Shown piece after piece: positions 19,446-28,463 of a stretch of DNA of 64,000 nucleotides. Source of the DNA: Myxococcales bacterium. Its GTDB lineage: Bacteria; Myxococcota_A; Polyangia; Polyangiales; Ga0077539. The stretch spans positions 124,001-188,000 of the forward strand of contig JAEUKH010000028.1 in the NCBI GenBank assembly GCA_016792845.1. Reading direction: 5' to 3'. Under the pieces are notes generated by a model, which had not been told where the DNA came from, did not search any database, and was given only the letters and a program-made list of their open reading frames with translations. The translations under genes were made by a program, and so were the position numbers. Every line of letters starts with the position of its first letter. Positions within the stretch are counted from its first letter, which is position 1.

Positions 19446-20218
19446 AGCCCCTCTCGGCGCTCGGCCTCGCCCTCGCGCTCTGCCTCGCGGCCCCCTCTGC
19501 GGCGGCCCAACCTGCGCCCGAGGCCGAGGCGCGCGCGTACTTCGAGCAAGGGGTGAGCCTCGCCGACGCCGCGCGTTGGGCCGAGGCCCTCGCGGCCTTT
19601 CAGCACTCGCTGCGGGTGGTGCCGCGGAGCAGCACGCGGCTCAACATCGCGCGGGCGCTCTTGCGCCTCGGTCGGTTGAGGGCCGCGGTCGAGGCCTTTG
19701 ACGGGTACCTCCTCGGGGCCGACCCGGGCGCTGAGGCGGCGCGCATCGCCGAGGCGACGCAGCTCCGAGAAGAGGCGCGCGCGGCCCTCGCGGTGCTGGT
19801 GCTGACGGGCGTCCCCGACGCGGCCGAGGTGCTCGCCGACGGTGAGCTGCGGCTCGGCACGGGGCCGACCCGGGTGCTCCCGCTCGACCCGGGCTCGCAT
19901 CACATTGAGGTGCGCGACACCAACCAGCGCACCGCGCGCTTCGACGTGGTGCTCACCCGCTCAAGCCGCGAGACCCGCGCGGTGAGCCTCTCCCGTGACG
20001 GCGCCGCGGCCGAGCCAGCCCCGACGCCGACGCCGACACCGCCCTTCGTCGCCCCGAGCGCGCCAGCCCCCGCCTCGCGCAGCGTGCTCCAGAGCCCATG
20101 GTTCTGGGTCGCCACGGTGGCCGTCGTGGGCGGCGTGGTCACCGCGCTCGCGCTCACCCTCGACACGACGGCGGCGCCCTACGGGGGCTCGACGGGCCGC
20201 GTCTTGACCGTGCCCTGA
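19442..20218 (+). CDS. TPR/PEGA-type exported protein with C-terminal membrane helix
   Basis: 258 residues. The signal peptide ends in AAAQP. A TPR-like pair follows (ARAYFEQGVSLADAARW...LRVVPRSSTRLNIARALLRLGR). A PEGA-like beta domain comes next (about 120-185, ADGELRLGTGPTRVLPLDPGSHHIEVRD), then a Pro/Thr linker and one membrane helix near 222-242. This architecture is frequent in Myxococcota and functionally unassigned. The start overlaps the stop of the RCC1 lipoprotein gene (ATGA), so the two are translationally coupled. Confidence 0.75.
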   Translation: MKPLSALGLALALCLAAPSAAAQPAPEAEARAYFEQGVSLADAARWAEALAAFQHSLRVVPRSSTRLNIARALLRLGRLRAAVEAFDGYLLGADPGAEAARIAEATQLREEARAALAVLVLTGVPDAAEVLADGELRLGTGPTRVLPLDPGSHHIEVRDTNQRTARFDVVLTRSSRETRAVSLSRDGAAAEPAPTPTPTPPFVAPSAPAPASRSVLQSPWFWVATVAVVGGVVTALALTLDTTAAPYGGSTGRVLTVP

Positions 20219-20227
20219 GGGTCGAAA

Positions 20228-20785
20228 CTATTTCACCGCGCGAAGCGTGAAACGAATGTTGTGCACCGGGTAGAGCCCGGTAAAATAACACTCGTACTGG
20301 TCGGGGTAGCGCTGGGCGAGGGGCAAGAGCACCGGGTCGAGCCATCGGTTGAGGGTGCCCACGATGCCCCCGGGGTGGCCACGGTGATACTCGAATTTCA
20401 CAACATCGAAGCGCGCCTTGTCGGTGTAGCGGTACTGCCCGAATGAGGTGCGCGGGTCGAAATAGTGAAAGGTGCGGTAGGCCGCGGCCCGCTTGTGGGT
20501 AGGGTCGGTGGCGAAGGTCACGCTGTTCATGAACGGCATGAAGATGTCGACGGTGGCGCCGGGGCGGCAGACGCGCCAGACCTCGTCCATCACGGCGATG
20601 AGGTCGGTGACGTGTTCGAGCACGTTCTGCGCCCGCACATGGCCGAAGCGGCCGTCTTCGATGGGCCAGGGCGTACGGTCAAGGTCGTGGACGATGTCGA
20701 TCTTCGGGCCGCGCACCCGGTCCATCCCGATGGCGCCCGGGAGTTTGTCGTCGCCGCATCCGAGGTCGAGGGTCTCAGCGGTCAT
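20228..20785 (-). CDS. Class I SAM-dependent methyltransferase
   Basis: 185 residues with the SAM-binding motif LDLGCGDDKLPG at residues 6-17, then the acidic IGMDRV and the post-motif NVLEHV. The family is the small methyltransferases found in polysaccharide clusters, which methylate sugars or lipid-linked intermediates. The ATG overlaps the stop of the flippase gene (ATGA), making a tightly coupled three-gene operon with the genes at 20782-22059 and 22056-22976. Confidence 0.85.
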   Translation of the reverse strand: MTAETLDLGCGDDKLPGAIGMDRVRGPKIDIVHDLDRTPWPIEDGRFGHVRAQNVLEHVTDLIAVMDEVWRVCRPGATVDIFMPFMNSVTFATDPTHKRAAAYRTFHYFDPRTSFGQYRYTDKARFDVVKFEYHRGHPGGIVGTLNRWLDPVLLPLAQRYPDQYECYFTGLYPVHNIRFTLRAVK

Positions 20786-22059
20786 GGCTGCTCTGCCTTT
20801 GGGCCTTGTGCGCTCTGCCGTCGACCGTCGCGCAAGAGGAGCGCCACGATCACAAGCTGCATGAGTGAGTTGACGCCCTCCATCACCGCCGTGGCGATGG
20901 CCGCGCCGGTGGCCTGATACCGCGGGATGGCCCACCGCGCGAGCACAACGTAGACGGCGAAGTTGATGAGCGCGACCACGAGGATCAACCGAAAGCGCCC
21001 CATCGCCACGATGAAGGTCGACGAGAGCTGGTTCAGGCACATGCAGAGGGTGCCGAAGAGCAGCACCCGAAACGGCGTCGCCGCCGAGGCGTACGCAGGC
21101 GCGGCGCGGGTCAAGATCGCCGGCGCCAGCCACCAGACCACCGAGGCCAAAGGCACGAGCACGAGGAGCGCCCGCACGAGCGACTTGCGGTACACCGTCG
21201 TGAGGGCCTCGAAGGCGCGGTCGGCGGCGATGCGGGCCACCGTGGGCAGGGCGCTCACCATCAGCACCCCCGCGAGAGTCAGCACCGGCCGCGAGAGCTG
21301 ATCGGCGGCGGCGTATTCGCCCTGAACCCGCGGCCCCGCGTCGTGCAGAAAGAAGTACGAGGCCCGCATGTAGGCCATCACCACGAACTCGACCGCCGCC
21401 GCGGGCCAGGCCATCGAGAGGAGCCTGCGGGCGAGGGCGCGGTCGAAGGTAAATCTCAGGCCGTAGTGGCGCCATGAGACGCCCAAGGTGAGCAGCGCCG
21501 AGAGCACCCCCGACGCGGTGGCCGAGAGCTGAAACGAGAAGGCCGAGCGCACAAAGCGCCACGCCGCCCAAGCCGTCGCGAGCCGAAAGAGCCCCACCAG
21601 GGTCGGCACGAAGATCAAGCGCTCAGCCCGACGCTCGTGCGTGAAGGGCAGCGAGGCCGCCGCGTTCAGCGGCACCAGCGCCGTCGCCACCGTGGCCAGC
21701 GCGACCACGGGCATCGGGCCGCCGCGACCCGTGAGCGCCGCGAGGCCCATCGAGAGCCCCGTGGCCACCACCGCGAAGCCGAGCGAGAGGTAAAACACCG
21801 TGCCGCGGAGCGCCGCGTCGAGGCCCCCGCGCCGCGCCGCCAGGGTCAAGGCCACGGTGCCCATGCCGAAGCCCGCGATGCTCTGGAAGGGCTCTGTGAA
21901 GGCCCGCGCCGTCGAGAGCACCCCAAAGCCCGCGGGCCCGAGGCCCACCGCCGCGAGGCCGAGGGCGTAGGTCGTCAGGAGCTCGCCCCCCGCGCTCCCC
22001 AGGAGCACGCTCGCGGCGTTGCGTAGGATCTTTTTGAGTTCAGACGGGGCTTCGCTCAA
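20782..22059 (-). CDS. Wzx-like polysaccharide flippase (MOP superfamily)
   Basis: 425-residue inner-membrane protein with about 12 hydrophobic helices. The N-terminus is LKKILRNAASVLLGSAGGEL and the pattern is that of oligosaccharide flippases, which translocate lipid-linked glycans. The chosen start is the TTG at 22059. It overlaps the upstream stop (TTGA), gives a normal short cytoplasmic N-terminus, and longer versions would read into the upstream methyltransferase gene. It lies between two methyltransferase genes and next to two glycosyltransferases, which supports a surface-glycan role. Confidence 0.82.
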   Translation of the reverse strand: MSEAPSELKKILRNAASVLLGSAGGELLTTYALGLAAVGLGPAGFGVLSTARAFTEPFQSIAGFGMGTVALTLAARRGGLDAALRGTVFYLSLGFAVVATGLSMGLAALTGRGGPMPVVALATVATALVPLNAAASLPFTHERRAERLIFVPTLVGLFRLATAWAAWRFVRSAFSFQLSATASGVLSALLTLGVSWRHYGLRFTFDRALARRLLSMAWPAAAVEFVVMAYMRASYFFLHDAGPRVQGEYAAADQLSRPVLTLAGVLMVSALPTVARIAADRAFEALTTVYRKSLVRALLVLVPLASVVWWLAPAILTRAAPAYASAATPFRVLLFGTLCMCLNQLSSTFIVAMGRFRLILVVALINFAVYVVLARWAIPRYQATGAAIATAVMEGVNSLMQLVIVALLLRDGRRQSAQGPKAEQP

Positions 22060-22976
22060 GGCTTTCGTGCGATGACGCCGATCGAGGTGGTCACATAGCG
22101 GCCGATCAAGAGCCGCAGGTGATTGTCTTGCGAGTACGGTGCCACGTCGATGTGCCGGTCGAGGGCCCCTTCGCCCGCTTCGAGGTTCAGCGGCGCGACC
22201 TCGTATCCGAGGCCCGCGAGGCGACGGCAGAGGCGCTCGATGTCTTGGCGACGAAAGAGCACGGTGTTCTGGTCGTCGACGGTCACCGAGTCGCTCGTGA
22301 GGTTGAACTCGGTGGTGTGCACCGCCACGCCCCCCGAGCGCAGCGTGCGCATCGAGTTGACAAAGAAATCGAGGCCCCGCTCGATCGAGCCCAGGTGCTC
22401 GAAGGCGCAAGCCGACCAGGTGAAATCGAACTGGCCGTCGTAGCGGTGCGCGATGTCATTCATGTCGGCCACCTCGAAGCGAACGCGCTCGCGGAAGGCC
22501 GCGTCGTCGCAGAGCTTGTCGCGGTTGAGGTCGTCGATCGACTGGCTGTGCTGCCCGTTCGTCCACCCGCTCTGCACCGCGTGCTCGAGCGCCGCGTCGG
22601 TGGCGAGCACCTCACACCCGCGCGCCGCGAAGGCCGCCGGGAGCGGCTCGGTGCCGCACCCGAAGCCCAGGCCCCGCTGCCCCGAGGCCAGCTTGCCGTA
22701 GTGCTCGAGCACCCGATAAATGTAGACAAACTCCCAGGTCTTGCGGTGCGTCTTCTGGGTGCGCGCGGTGAGCTCGCAGAGCGCGTCGTAGCGCGGCCCC
22801 TGCATCTGCGCGGCGGTGCAGAGCTGCGACACCGGCAGCTCGAGGTTGGCCTTCGCGGGGCCCGCGAATGAGATCACGGGCTCTTGGGCGCTCACCACAA
22901 AGTGCTTGCGCTCAAGGGGTGAGAACACATTCTTGAGGTCGCTCACGAGGGGCAATCTGCGCAGGCTGGCTTTCAT
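22056..22976 (-). CDS. SAM-dependent methyltransferase of the glycan cluster
   Basis: 306 residues. SAM motif region GLGFGCGTEPLPAAFAARG near residue 103, acidic loop EVLATDAAL, and a post-motif FTWSACAFEHLG near 192. The C-terminal extension (VHTTEFNLTSDSVTVDDQ) resembles FkbM/class-12 type methyltransferases near glycosyltransferases. It is first in a coupled operon with the flippase and a second methyltransferase, and is divergent from the GT4 gene at 23061 across 84 bases. Confidence 0.8.
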   Translation of the reverse strand: MKASLRRLPLVSDLKNVFSPLERKHFVVSAQEPVISFAGPAKANLELPVSQLCTAAQMQGPRYDALCELTARTQKTHRKTWEFVYIYRVLEHYGKLASGQRGLGFGCGTEPLPAAFAARGCEVLATDAALEHAVQSGWTNGQHSQSIDDLNRDKLCDDAAFRERVRFEVADMNDIAHRYDGQFDFTWSACAFEHLGSIERGLDFFVNSMRTLRSGGVAVHTTEFNLTSDSVTVDDQNTVLFRRQDIERLCRRLAGLGYEVAPLNLEAGEGALDRHIDVAPYSQDNHLRLLIGRYVTTSIGVIARKP

Positions 22977-23060
22977 CGCGGCCGACACTGCCACAGGGCC
23001 GCACGGTGTCGCAATCGCGCGAGCGGCGCCGCGGCGATCCGTTATGCTGCGCCCCCGGCG

Positions 23061-24197
23061 ATGAAACTGACCCTCGACGCGCGGTATCTCCGCGAGCGCC
23101 CAAGCGGCATCGGCGCCTACGTGGCCGCGGTTTTGCGCCGCTTGCCGCCGCGGTGGCCGGGCGCCCTCTCGCTCTGGCGTCACCCCCAAGCGCCGTCCTG
23201 GGTCACCGACGACCCGCGCTGGTCGTCTGCCGTGGTCAGGGCCCCCGCCAACGGCCCGGGCACCCTCTGCTGGCCGAGCGCCCTCGCGCCCCTCGACGAC
23301 ACCGACGTCTTTCACGCGCCCTTCAACATCCTCGGGCGGGGCATCGGCTGCGCCACGGTGGTGACGGTGCACGACCTCATGTGGCTCCACAGCCCCGCGC
23401 TCTGCGAGGGTCTGAAGCTCTCGACGCCCTTCCAGTGGGCCTTCTACCGCGACGGCATCGTGCGGGCCCTCGACGAGGCGACCCGCGTGGTGGCCATCTC
23501 ACAGGCCACCGCCGACGACATCGTGAAGCACTTCCCGAAGTGCGGCCCGCGGCTGCGGGTCATCACCCACGGGGTCGAGTCCGTTTGGGCGCCTCCGGCC
23601 GACCCTGCGGGGGTGCACGCGCGGGTCGCGGGCATCGTCGGGTTCAGCGCGCCGTACTTCGTCATGGTCGGGCAGAACGCGCCCTATAAAAACCAGGCCG
23701 CGGTGGTGCGGGCCTTCGCCGCCTTGCCGAGACGCCTCGGGCTCAGGCTGGTGCTTCTTCAACGCCTCCAGACCGGCGGGGCGCTACCTAAGCTTGCGAA
23801 ATCACTCGGCATTGAAGACCGCGTGGTGTGGCAGAGCGCCTTGAGCGACGACGACACCCGGAGCCTCGTGCAGTCGGCCCTGGCGCTGGTTCAGTTCTCG
23901 CGCGCCGAGGGCTTCGGCATGCCGGTCATCGAGGCGATGGCCGCGGGCACCCCCGTGATCGTGAGCGCCATCGCGGTCTTCGCCGAGATCACCGCGGGCG
24001 CCGCGCTGGTGGCCGCCGACGAGGCCGCCCTCACCCGCGCGATGGCCGAGCTGGCGGGCTCACCACGACTCGCCGACGAGCTCTCGGCCCGGGGTCTCGC
24101 CCGCGCCGCCGACTTCTCGTGGGAGCGCTCGGCCGACCTCCACGCCGAGGTCTACGCCGAGGCCGCGTCGAGCCCGAGGGCGCGCCGCCACGCGTGA
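23061..24197 (+). CDS. GT4-family glycosyltransferase
   Basis: 378 residues. The N-terminus MKLTLDARYLRERPSGIGAY is the mannosyltransferase-like opening shared with WbaZ/Mtf-type GT4 enzymes. The donor site has MVGQNAPYKN and the E-x7-E motif AEGFGMPVIEAM near residue 295. It is probably cytoplasmic, adding a hexose to a lipid-linked glycan. There is no Shine-Dalgarno; TATGCT ends 12 bases before ATG. Its last 46 bases overlap the 3' end of the convergent GT4 gene. Confidence 0.9.
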   Translation: MKLTLDARYLRERPSGIGAYVAAVLRRLPPRWPGALSLWRHPQAPSWVTDDPRWSSAVVRAPANGPGTLCWPSALAPLDDTDVFHAPFNILGRGIGCATVVTVHDLMWLHSPALCEGLKLSTPFQWAFYRDGIVRALDEATRVVAISQATADDIVKHFPKCGPRLRVITHGVESVWAPPADPAGVHARVAGIVGFSAPYFVMVGQNAPYKNQAAVVRAFAALPRRLGLRLVLLQRLQTGGALPKLAKSLGIEDRVVWQSALSDDDTRSLVQSALALVQFSRAEGFGMPVIEAMAAGTPVIVSAIAVFAEITAGAALVAADEAALTRAMAELAGSPRLADELSARGLARAADFSWERSADLHAEVYAEAASSPRARRHA

Positions 24198-25366
24198 ACG
24201 TACCCCGTGGCCATGGCCTCGCTCGAAAAGAGCCCCGCTTGGGTCGGCCCTTCGCGCTTCAGCCGCGCCCGCAGCGCGGCGTCGTCGACCACCCGCCAGA
24301 CCGCCTCGGCGGCTTCGCTCGGGTCGTCAGCCGAGACGTGAACGCCCGCCTCGCCGACGAGCTCGTCGCTGCCCGAGCCGCGCGCCACGATCACCGGGCA
24401 GCCCGCGGCCATGCCCTCGACCACGGGCAGGCCGAAGCCCTCGATGCGCGACAGAAACACCAAGGCCATGGCCTGCTGATAGAGCACCACGAGCTCGGCG
24501 TCGCTCACGAAGCCCGCGAGCTTGAGCCGCTCTGAGACGCCGTGGGCGGCCGCGAGGGCGACGATGTTGTCGCGGTTTTTGCCCTTGATGTCGCCGGCCC
24601 ACACGAGGTCGACGGGCGCGCGGGCGTTGAGCCGGGCGAGGGTGGCGAAGAGCGCGGGGATGTTCTTCCGAGGGTCTGAGAAGCCCACGTAGAGGATGAA
24701 GGGGCGCGGGTGCCGCGGCGCCGACGGGACGCCCTGGTCTTCGTAGCGGTGCAGGGTGATGCCGTTGTGCACCACGTCGATGCGCTCGCTCGGGATCTTG
24801 AGGATCTTCACGAGGTCGTCGCGGGTGAGCGACGAGATGGCCACCACCCGGCGCGCGAGGCGATACCGTCGCTGGTCTTTCACCCACCGCACCGCATACG
24901 CGGCCTCACGGTGCGCGCGGCCGACCCGCGGCGCGAGCTCCTGGGTCGGCAAATAGTGCTCGGGGTACCGCAACGGGATGAGATCGTGGCAGGTCGCCAC
25001 CATCGGCGCCGGCAGCACCAACGGCGTGCCCACGATCTCGGGGAGGTGAAGCAGATCGGCCCGCGCGCGGAGCATCACCGCGGGCATCACCGCGCGCCTG
25101 AGGTGGCGCTGGAGCGCCCCGATCGAGCCGCCCTTGTCGGCGCTCTCGGCCAGCACCGCCGAGAGGTCAGCGGTCACCGCCGCCTGGGTCGGAGAGAGGG
25201 CCCTGATGGCCTCGATTTCGAGCTCCGGGTGCTGCCCCCGCACCGCCGCGAGGCCCGCCAGGAGGTCACGCAAGAAGCGCCCGATGCCGCGCAGCCCCGA
25301 GGTAGCCCAAAGCGGCGTCGCGTCGACCAAGACACGCTTTCGGCGAAGTGATGCAGGGTGAGTCAT
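24152..25366 (-). CDS. GT4-family glycosyltransferase
   Basis: 404 residues beginning MTHPASLRRKRVLVDATPLW. The opening TSGLRGIGRFLRDLL parallels that of the convergent GT4 gene, and the two share the mannosyltransferase-like layout. The donor-domain motifs are YVGFSDPRKN and IEGFGLPVVEGMAAGCPVI near 310. The ATG at 25366 is preferred over an upstream GTG that would add an Arg/Ala-rich tail. Together with its neighbour it probably builds consecutive linkages of one repeat unit. Confidence 0.9.
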   Translation of the reverse strand: MTHPASLRRKRVLVDATPLWATSGLRGIGRFLRDLLAGLAAVRGQHPELEIEAIRALSPTQAAVTADLSAVLAESADKGGSIGALQRHLRRAVMPAVMLRARADLLHLPEIVGTPLVLPAPMVATCHDLIPLRYPEHYLPTQELAPRVGRAHREAAYAVRWVKDQRRYRLARRVVAISSLTRDDLVKILKIPSERIDVVHNGITLHRYEDQGVPSAPRHPRPFILYVGFSDPRKNIPALFATLARLNARAPVDLVWAGDIKGKNRDNIVALAAAHGVSERLKLAGFVSDAELVVLYQQAMALVFLSRIEGFGLPVVEGMAAGCPVIVARGSGSDELVGEAGVHVSADDPSEAAEAVWRVVDDAALRARLKREGPTQAGLFSSEAMATGYVHAWRRALGLDAASA

Positions 25367-25567
25367 AGCGATCGAAGCCACCAATCGCGAGGCCACCGCG
25401 CGGCCTCGAAGGGTGCACCGCGACGTCGTCACGGCGGTGCGAGAGACGCCTGACAACGCGGGTCGACGCAGCCCGAGGGCGTGTGCAACCGTCGCCCAGA
25501 CGGGGGCGTCTCTAGCCCGCACGGTGCGGCACTGTCAACGCGTCGCCGAGGCCGGGTGATGGGCGGG

Positions 25568-27502
25568 TCAGAGGGCCGACGGCGAGGTCGCCCGGGCGCG
25601 GTGCCGGTCGAGGGTGCGCTTGAGGGCGGCGACGCAGCGGCGGTTCTCTTCGGGGAGGCCGATGGTGATGCGCACCCAGCCGCGGCGAAGGTGGTGGCTG
25701 CCGAGGGCCCGGATGAAGACCCCCTCGCGCAACATCGCCTGCACCAACGCCTCGGCGCCGTAGCCGGTCTCGTGGATGTCGAGGAGCAGGAAGTTGCCCT
25801 CGGAGTCGAAGCACTCGACCCCCGAGAGGCGCGAGAGCTCAGAGGCGAGCCACTGGCGCTCGCTGCGAAACTTCTGCTGGTTCTTCTTGTTCTCGTCGAC
25901 GTCTTCGGTGACCGCGAGGGCGGCGGCGATGGCGACGCTCGACACGTTCCACGGGAGCTTGACGCGGTGGATGAGGCGCGACACCGCGGCCGCCGCGAGG
26001 GCGTACCCGACGCGCATCCCCGCGAGGCCGTAGGCCTTCGAGAAGGTGCGCATCACGATGAGGTTCGGCGTGCTGGCGATCATCGTCGCCACGCTGCGGC
26101 TCATGTCACCAAACTCGATGTACGCCTCGTCGACCACCACGGGGATGCCGAGCCGCAACACCCGGTGCAACACGCTCGACTCGACCCTGCGCCCGGTGGG
26201 GTTGTTCGGCGAGCACAAGAACACCAGCTTCGTGCGCTCGGTGACCTTGCTGAGCAGCGCCGCCACGTCGAGCGAGAGGTCATCGCGCATCGGCACGAGC
26301 ACCGGCACGCCGCCGCACACCCGGGTGCGCGACTCGTACATCGAGAAGGTCGGCACCGCGAGCACCACCTCTTCGCCCGGCGCCACAAAGGTGCGCACGA
26401 GGAGGTCGATGATCTCGCTCGACCCCGCCCCGAGCACGCACGACTCTTCTTCGAGCCCGGCCTCGGCCGCGAGGCGCGAGCGGAGGGTGCGGGTCATCAC
26501 CGCGTCGGGGTACCGGTGGCTCCGGGTGAGCACCGCGGTCACGGCCTCGATCACGCGCTTCGAGGGCGCGAAGGGGCTCTCGTTCGACATCAGCCGGGCC
26601 AGACCCCGCCCCGCGGCCTCTTCGCGGTCAGCGAGGGCGAAGTGGTCTTCTTTGTACGCAGGCGCGCCCCGCACCCAGGTCGGCGCGAAGATCTCCATCG
26701 CCTCAGGGTCGAGCGGAACGCCGCGCGGCTCGGGGGTCGACACCTCGTCGAGCGGGTCGTCGAGGCCGTCACCGAAGACCCGCACCATGGCCTCGGCCCG
26801 GGCGTGGGCCGCAGGGGTGTCGACGTCGATCCACCGGGCGTCGCCCACGTCGGCGGCGAGGAAGAGCCCCCGCGCCGCGAGGGCGCGCACCCCGTCGGAG
26901 AGCGACGCGTCGCCCTTGCGGGCCTCGACCTCGCGGAGCGTCTCGACCAAGGCCGGCGTGATGCGAAAAATGCCGGTGTCGATGGCGTTGTAATCGAGGA
27001 GGTCTTTGCTGATGGCCGTGATCGCGTCGCCGTCGACCCGCACCTTGGTGGCGTCGTCGAGGTCGAAACAGCGCTCGATGTCGTAATCAACACCCAGCGC
27101 GCAGGCCCCCTCGGGGAGCTCCGCCGCGAGGAGCCGCTCGACCAACGCGGGCGCCACCAGGTGGTCGCTCATGGTGAGGAGGCACTCTCGGTCGACCCAC
27201 TCGGAGGCCGCGAGCACCGAGACGCCGTTCGACCGCGTCCAGTCGGGGTTCTCGCAGAACGAGACCGTGAGCGACTCGGGCAAGGCCGCGGTCGCCAGGG
27301 CCGACCGGAGCTGCGCCGACTGGTAGCCCACCACCACCACCGCCTCACGGATGCCGGCCGCGCACAGTGTGCGCAGGATGCGAACGATCAAAGGCACACC
27401 CGCCACCGGGCGAAGAGGCTTCGGCAACGCGTCACCCTGGGCAAGCCGTGAACCAAGACCCGCCGCCAGGATGATGGCGCGCTCAACCGATCGCTTTTGC
27501 AT
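25568..27502 (-). CDS. Cytidylyltransferase (IPCT-like) fused to HisC-like aminotransferase
   Basis: 644 residues, two enzymes in one chain. Residues 1-240 are a sugar-phosphate nucleotidyltransferase: LAAGLGSRLAQGDALPKPL for NTP binding, then NPDWTRSNGVS, MSDHLV, DDATKV and DYNAIDTG. These are the landmarks of myo-inositol-1-phosphate cytidylyltransferase. Residues about 275-635 are a class I/II PLP aminotransferase close to HisC: LMSNESPFAPS, NNPTG, DEAYIEF, PLP lysine in RTFSKAYGL, and RITIGLPEEN. It may make a CDP-alcohol and also aminate or decarboxylate a phosphorylated partner. PntC-type CDP-aminoethylphosphonate enzymes have a similar plan, but no phosphonate genes are near. The start is ATG 27502, six bases after GGAGG. 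Confidence 0.85.
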   Translation of the reverse strand: MQKRSVERAIILAAGLGSRLAQGDALPKPLRPVAGVPLIVRILRTLCAAGIREAVVVVGYQSAQLRSALATAALPESLTVSFCENPDWTRSNGVSVLAASEWVDRECLLTMSDHLVAPALVERLLAAELPEGACALGVDYDIERCFDLDDATKVRVDGDAITAISKDLLDYNAIDTGIFRITPALVETLREVEARKGDASLSDGVRALAARGLFLAADVGDARWIDVDTPAAHARAEAMVRVFGDGLDDPLDEVSTPEPRGVPLDPEAMEIFAPTWVRGAPAYKEDHFALADREEAAGRGLARLMSNESPFAPSKRVIEAVTAVLTRSHRYPDAVMTRTLRSRLAAEAGLEEESCVLGAGSSEIIDLLVRTFVAPGEEVVLAVPTFSMYESRTRVCGGVPVLVPMRDDLSLDVAALLSKVTERTKLVFLCSPNNPTGRRVESSVLHRVLRLGIPVVVDEAYIEFGDMSRSVATMIASTPNLIVMRTFSKAYGLAGMRVGYALAAAAVSRLIHRVKLPWNVSSVAIAAALAVTEDVDENKKNQQKFRSERQWLASELSRLSGVECFDSEGNFLLLDIHETGYGAEALVQAMLREGVFIRALGSHHLRRGWVRITIGLPEENRRCVAALKRTLDRHRARATSPSAL

Positions 27503-27580
27503 CCGCATCCTCCAAGAAACACTCACCGCGACCCGCATCGAAACAGGGCCTCTCGACCCTGCCGGCCGCTTGACGCGCGC

Positions 27581-27609
27581 CTGTAACACGGAACAAACAC
27601 GGGCCGCAA
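27581..27609 (-). promoter_or_regulatory. Candidate sigma70-type promoter for the fusion gene
   Basis: On the minus strand TTGCGG (27609-27604) and TTACAG (27586-27581) are separated by 17 bases, about 80 bases before the ATG of the cytidylyltransferase-aminotransferase gene. The 211-base gap from the previous gene supports a separate promoter. Prediction by eye only. Confidence 0.35.
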
Positions 27610-27667
27610 TTCTGCCATGTTGCACCACACCGTGGCGCGACGTGTCATGGTCATGCAGGAGTTGTTC

Positions 27668-27701
27668 CGCCCCGGAGAGGGCGACCCGGGGAGCCGGGGC
27701 G
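27668..27701 (-). terminator. Hairpin after the LicC-like cytidylyltransferase gene
   Basis: An 8-bp stem (CGCCCCGG with CCGGGGCG on the minus strand) encloses 18 bases and begins 13 bases after the stop codon at 27714. There is no U-tract, so it may act with Rho or only stabilise the mRNA 3' end. Confidence 0.35.
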
Positions 27702-27713
27702 CGGGTGTCGTTG

Positions 27714-28463
27714 TCAGGGGGCAGGCGGGGCAATTTGCCACGATGCCACCAGGGCGCGGGCGCGCGCGAGGTCATCGTGGTCGTCGACTTCGGTCCACGC
27801 GAGGTCGCCGACGGCGACGGTGTTGAGGGCGAGGCCTTCGGCCACGAGGGTCGAATAGACCTCTTCGTAGTAGAGCTGGGTCTGCCCGGCGGCTACCGCG
27901 GCTGCCACGGCGCGCTGCAAGGCCGCCCGATGGGTCGCCGAGAACCACTCGATGCCGATCGACTCGCCGCTGCACCGGGCGGGGTCGAGCCCCTTGCCGA
28001 AGCGCAAGACCCCTTTGGGCTCGCCCGCGGGCGCTTCGACCTTCATGGCCTCTTCGCGCGGTGGGCATCGGTCGTCGAGCACGATGCGCCCGTCACCCGC
28101 GGCCGCGAAGAGGCGTCGCAGCACCTCGGGTTGGAAGACGACGTCGCCGTCGAGCTTCATCACGGGCCCGTCGGGCGCCGCCGCGAGGGCCCGATGCAAC
28201 GAGACCACGTTCTGAACCCGGTCGTAGTCGGGGTTGTGGGCGAAGCGCACGGGCACCGGGCAGTCGGCCAGGGCCTCGTGAATCTTCTCAGCCGCGAAGC
28301 CGGTCGAGGCGACGAGGCTGGTGACCCCGGCGTCGACGAGGAGGCGCACCATCCGCGCAAGGATGGTCTCTTCGCCGAGCGAGACCAGGCACTTCGGGAG
28401 CGCGTCGGTGAGCGGGCGGAGGCGGCTCCCGACCCCGGCCACGAGGAGGATCGCCGTGGTCAC
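27714..28463 (-). CDS. LicC/PntC-like cytidylyltransferase
   Basis: 249 residues. The NTP-binding opening is AILLVAGVGSRLRPLTDALPKCL. Then come NPDYDRVQNVVSLHRAL, the metal-site MKLDGDVVF near residue 100, YYEEVYSTL and the closing WTEVDDHDDLARA. This set matches the LicC (phosphocholine), PntC (aminoalkylphosphonate) and related cytidylyltransferases that prepare a CDP-alcohol. The GTG start overlaps the stop of the CDP-alcohol phosphotransferase gene (GTGA), so donor synthesis and transfer are coupled. The activated alcohol phosphate is not deducible; inositol phosphate and an amino alcohol are the main options. Confidence 0.82.
   Translation of the reverse strand: MTTAILLVAGVGSRLRPLTDALPKCLVSLGEETILARMVRLLVDAGVTSLVASTGFAAEKIHEALADCPVPVRFAHNPDYDRVQNVVSLHRALAAAPDGPVMKLDGDVVFQPEVLRRLFAAAGDGRIVLDDRCPPREEAMKVEAPAGEPKGVLRFGKGLDPARCSGESIGIEWFSATHRAALQRAVAAAVAAGQTQLYYEEVYSTLVAEGLALNTVAVGDLAWTEVDDHDDLARARALVASWQIAPPAP

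Noticed and set aside
25481..27451. A 656-codon plus-strand frame opposite the cytidylyltransferase-aminotransferase gene
   Set aside because: Arg/His/Val-rich shadow with no motif; the minus-strand fusion has full active-site motifs.
25568..27502. Reading the fusion gene as a phosphonate (PntC) enzyme
   Set aside because: No PEP mutase or phosphonopyruvate decarboxylase in the window, the aminotransferase is HisC-like rather than class V, and MIPS is close. Not excluded, but the inositol reading fits better.
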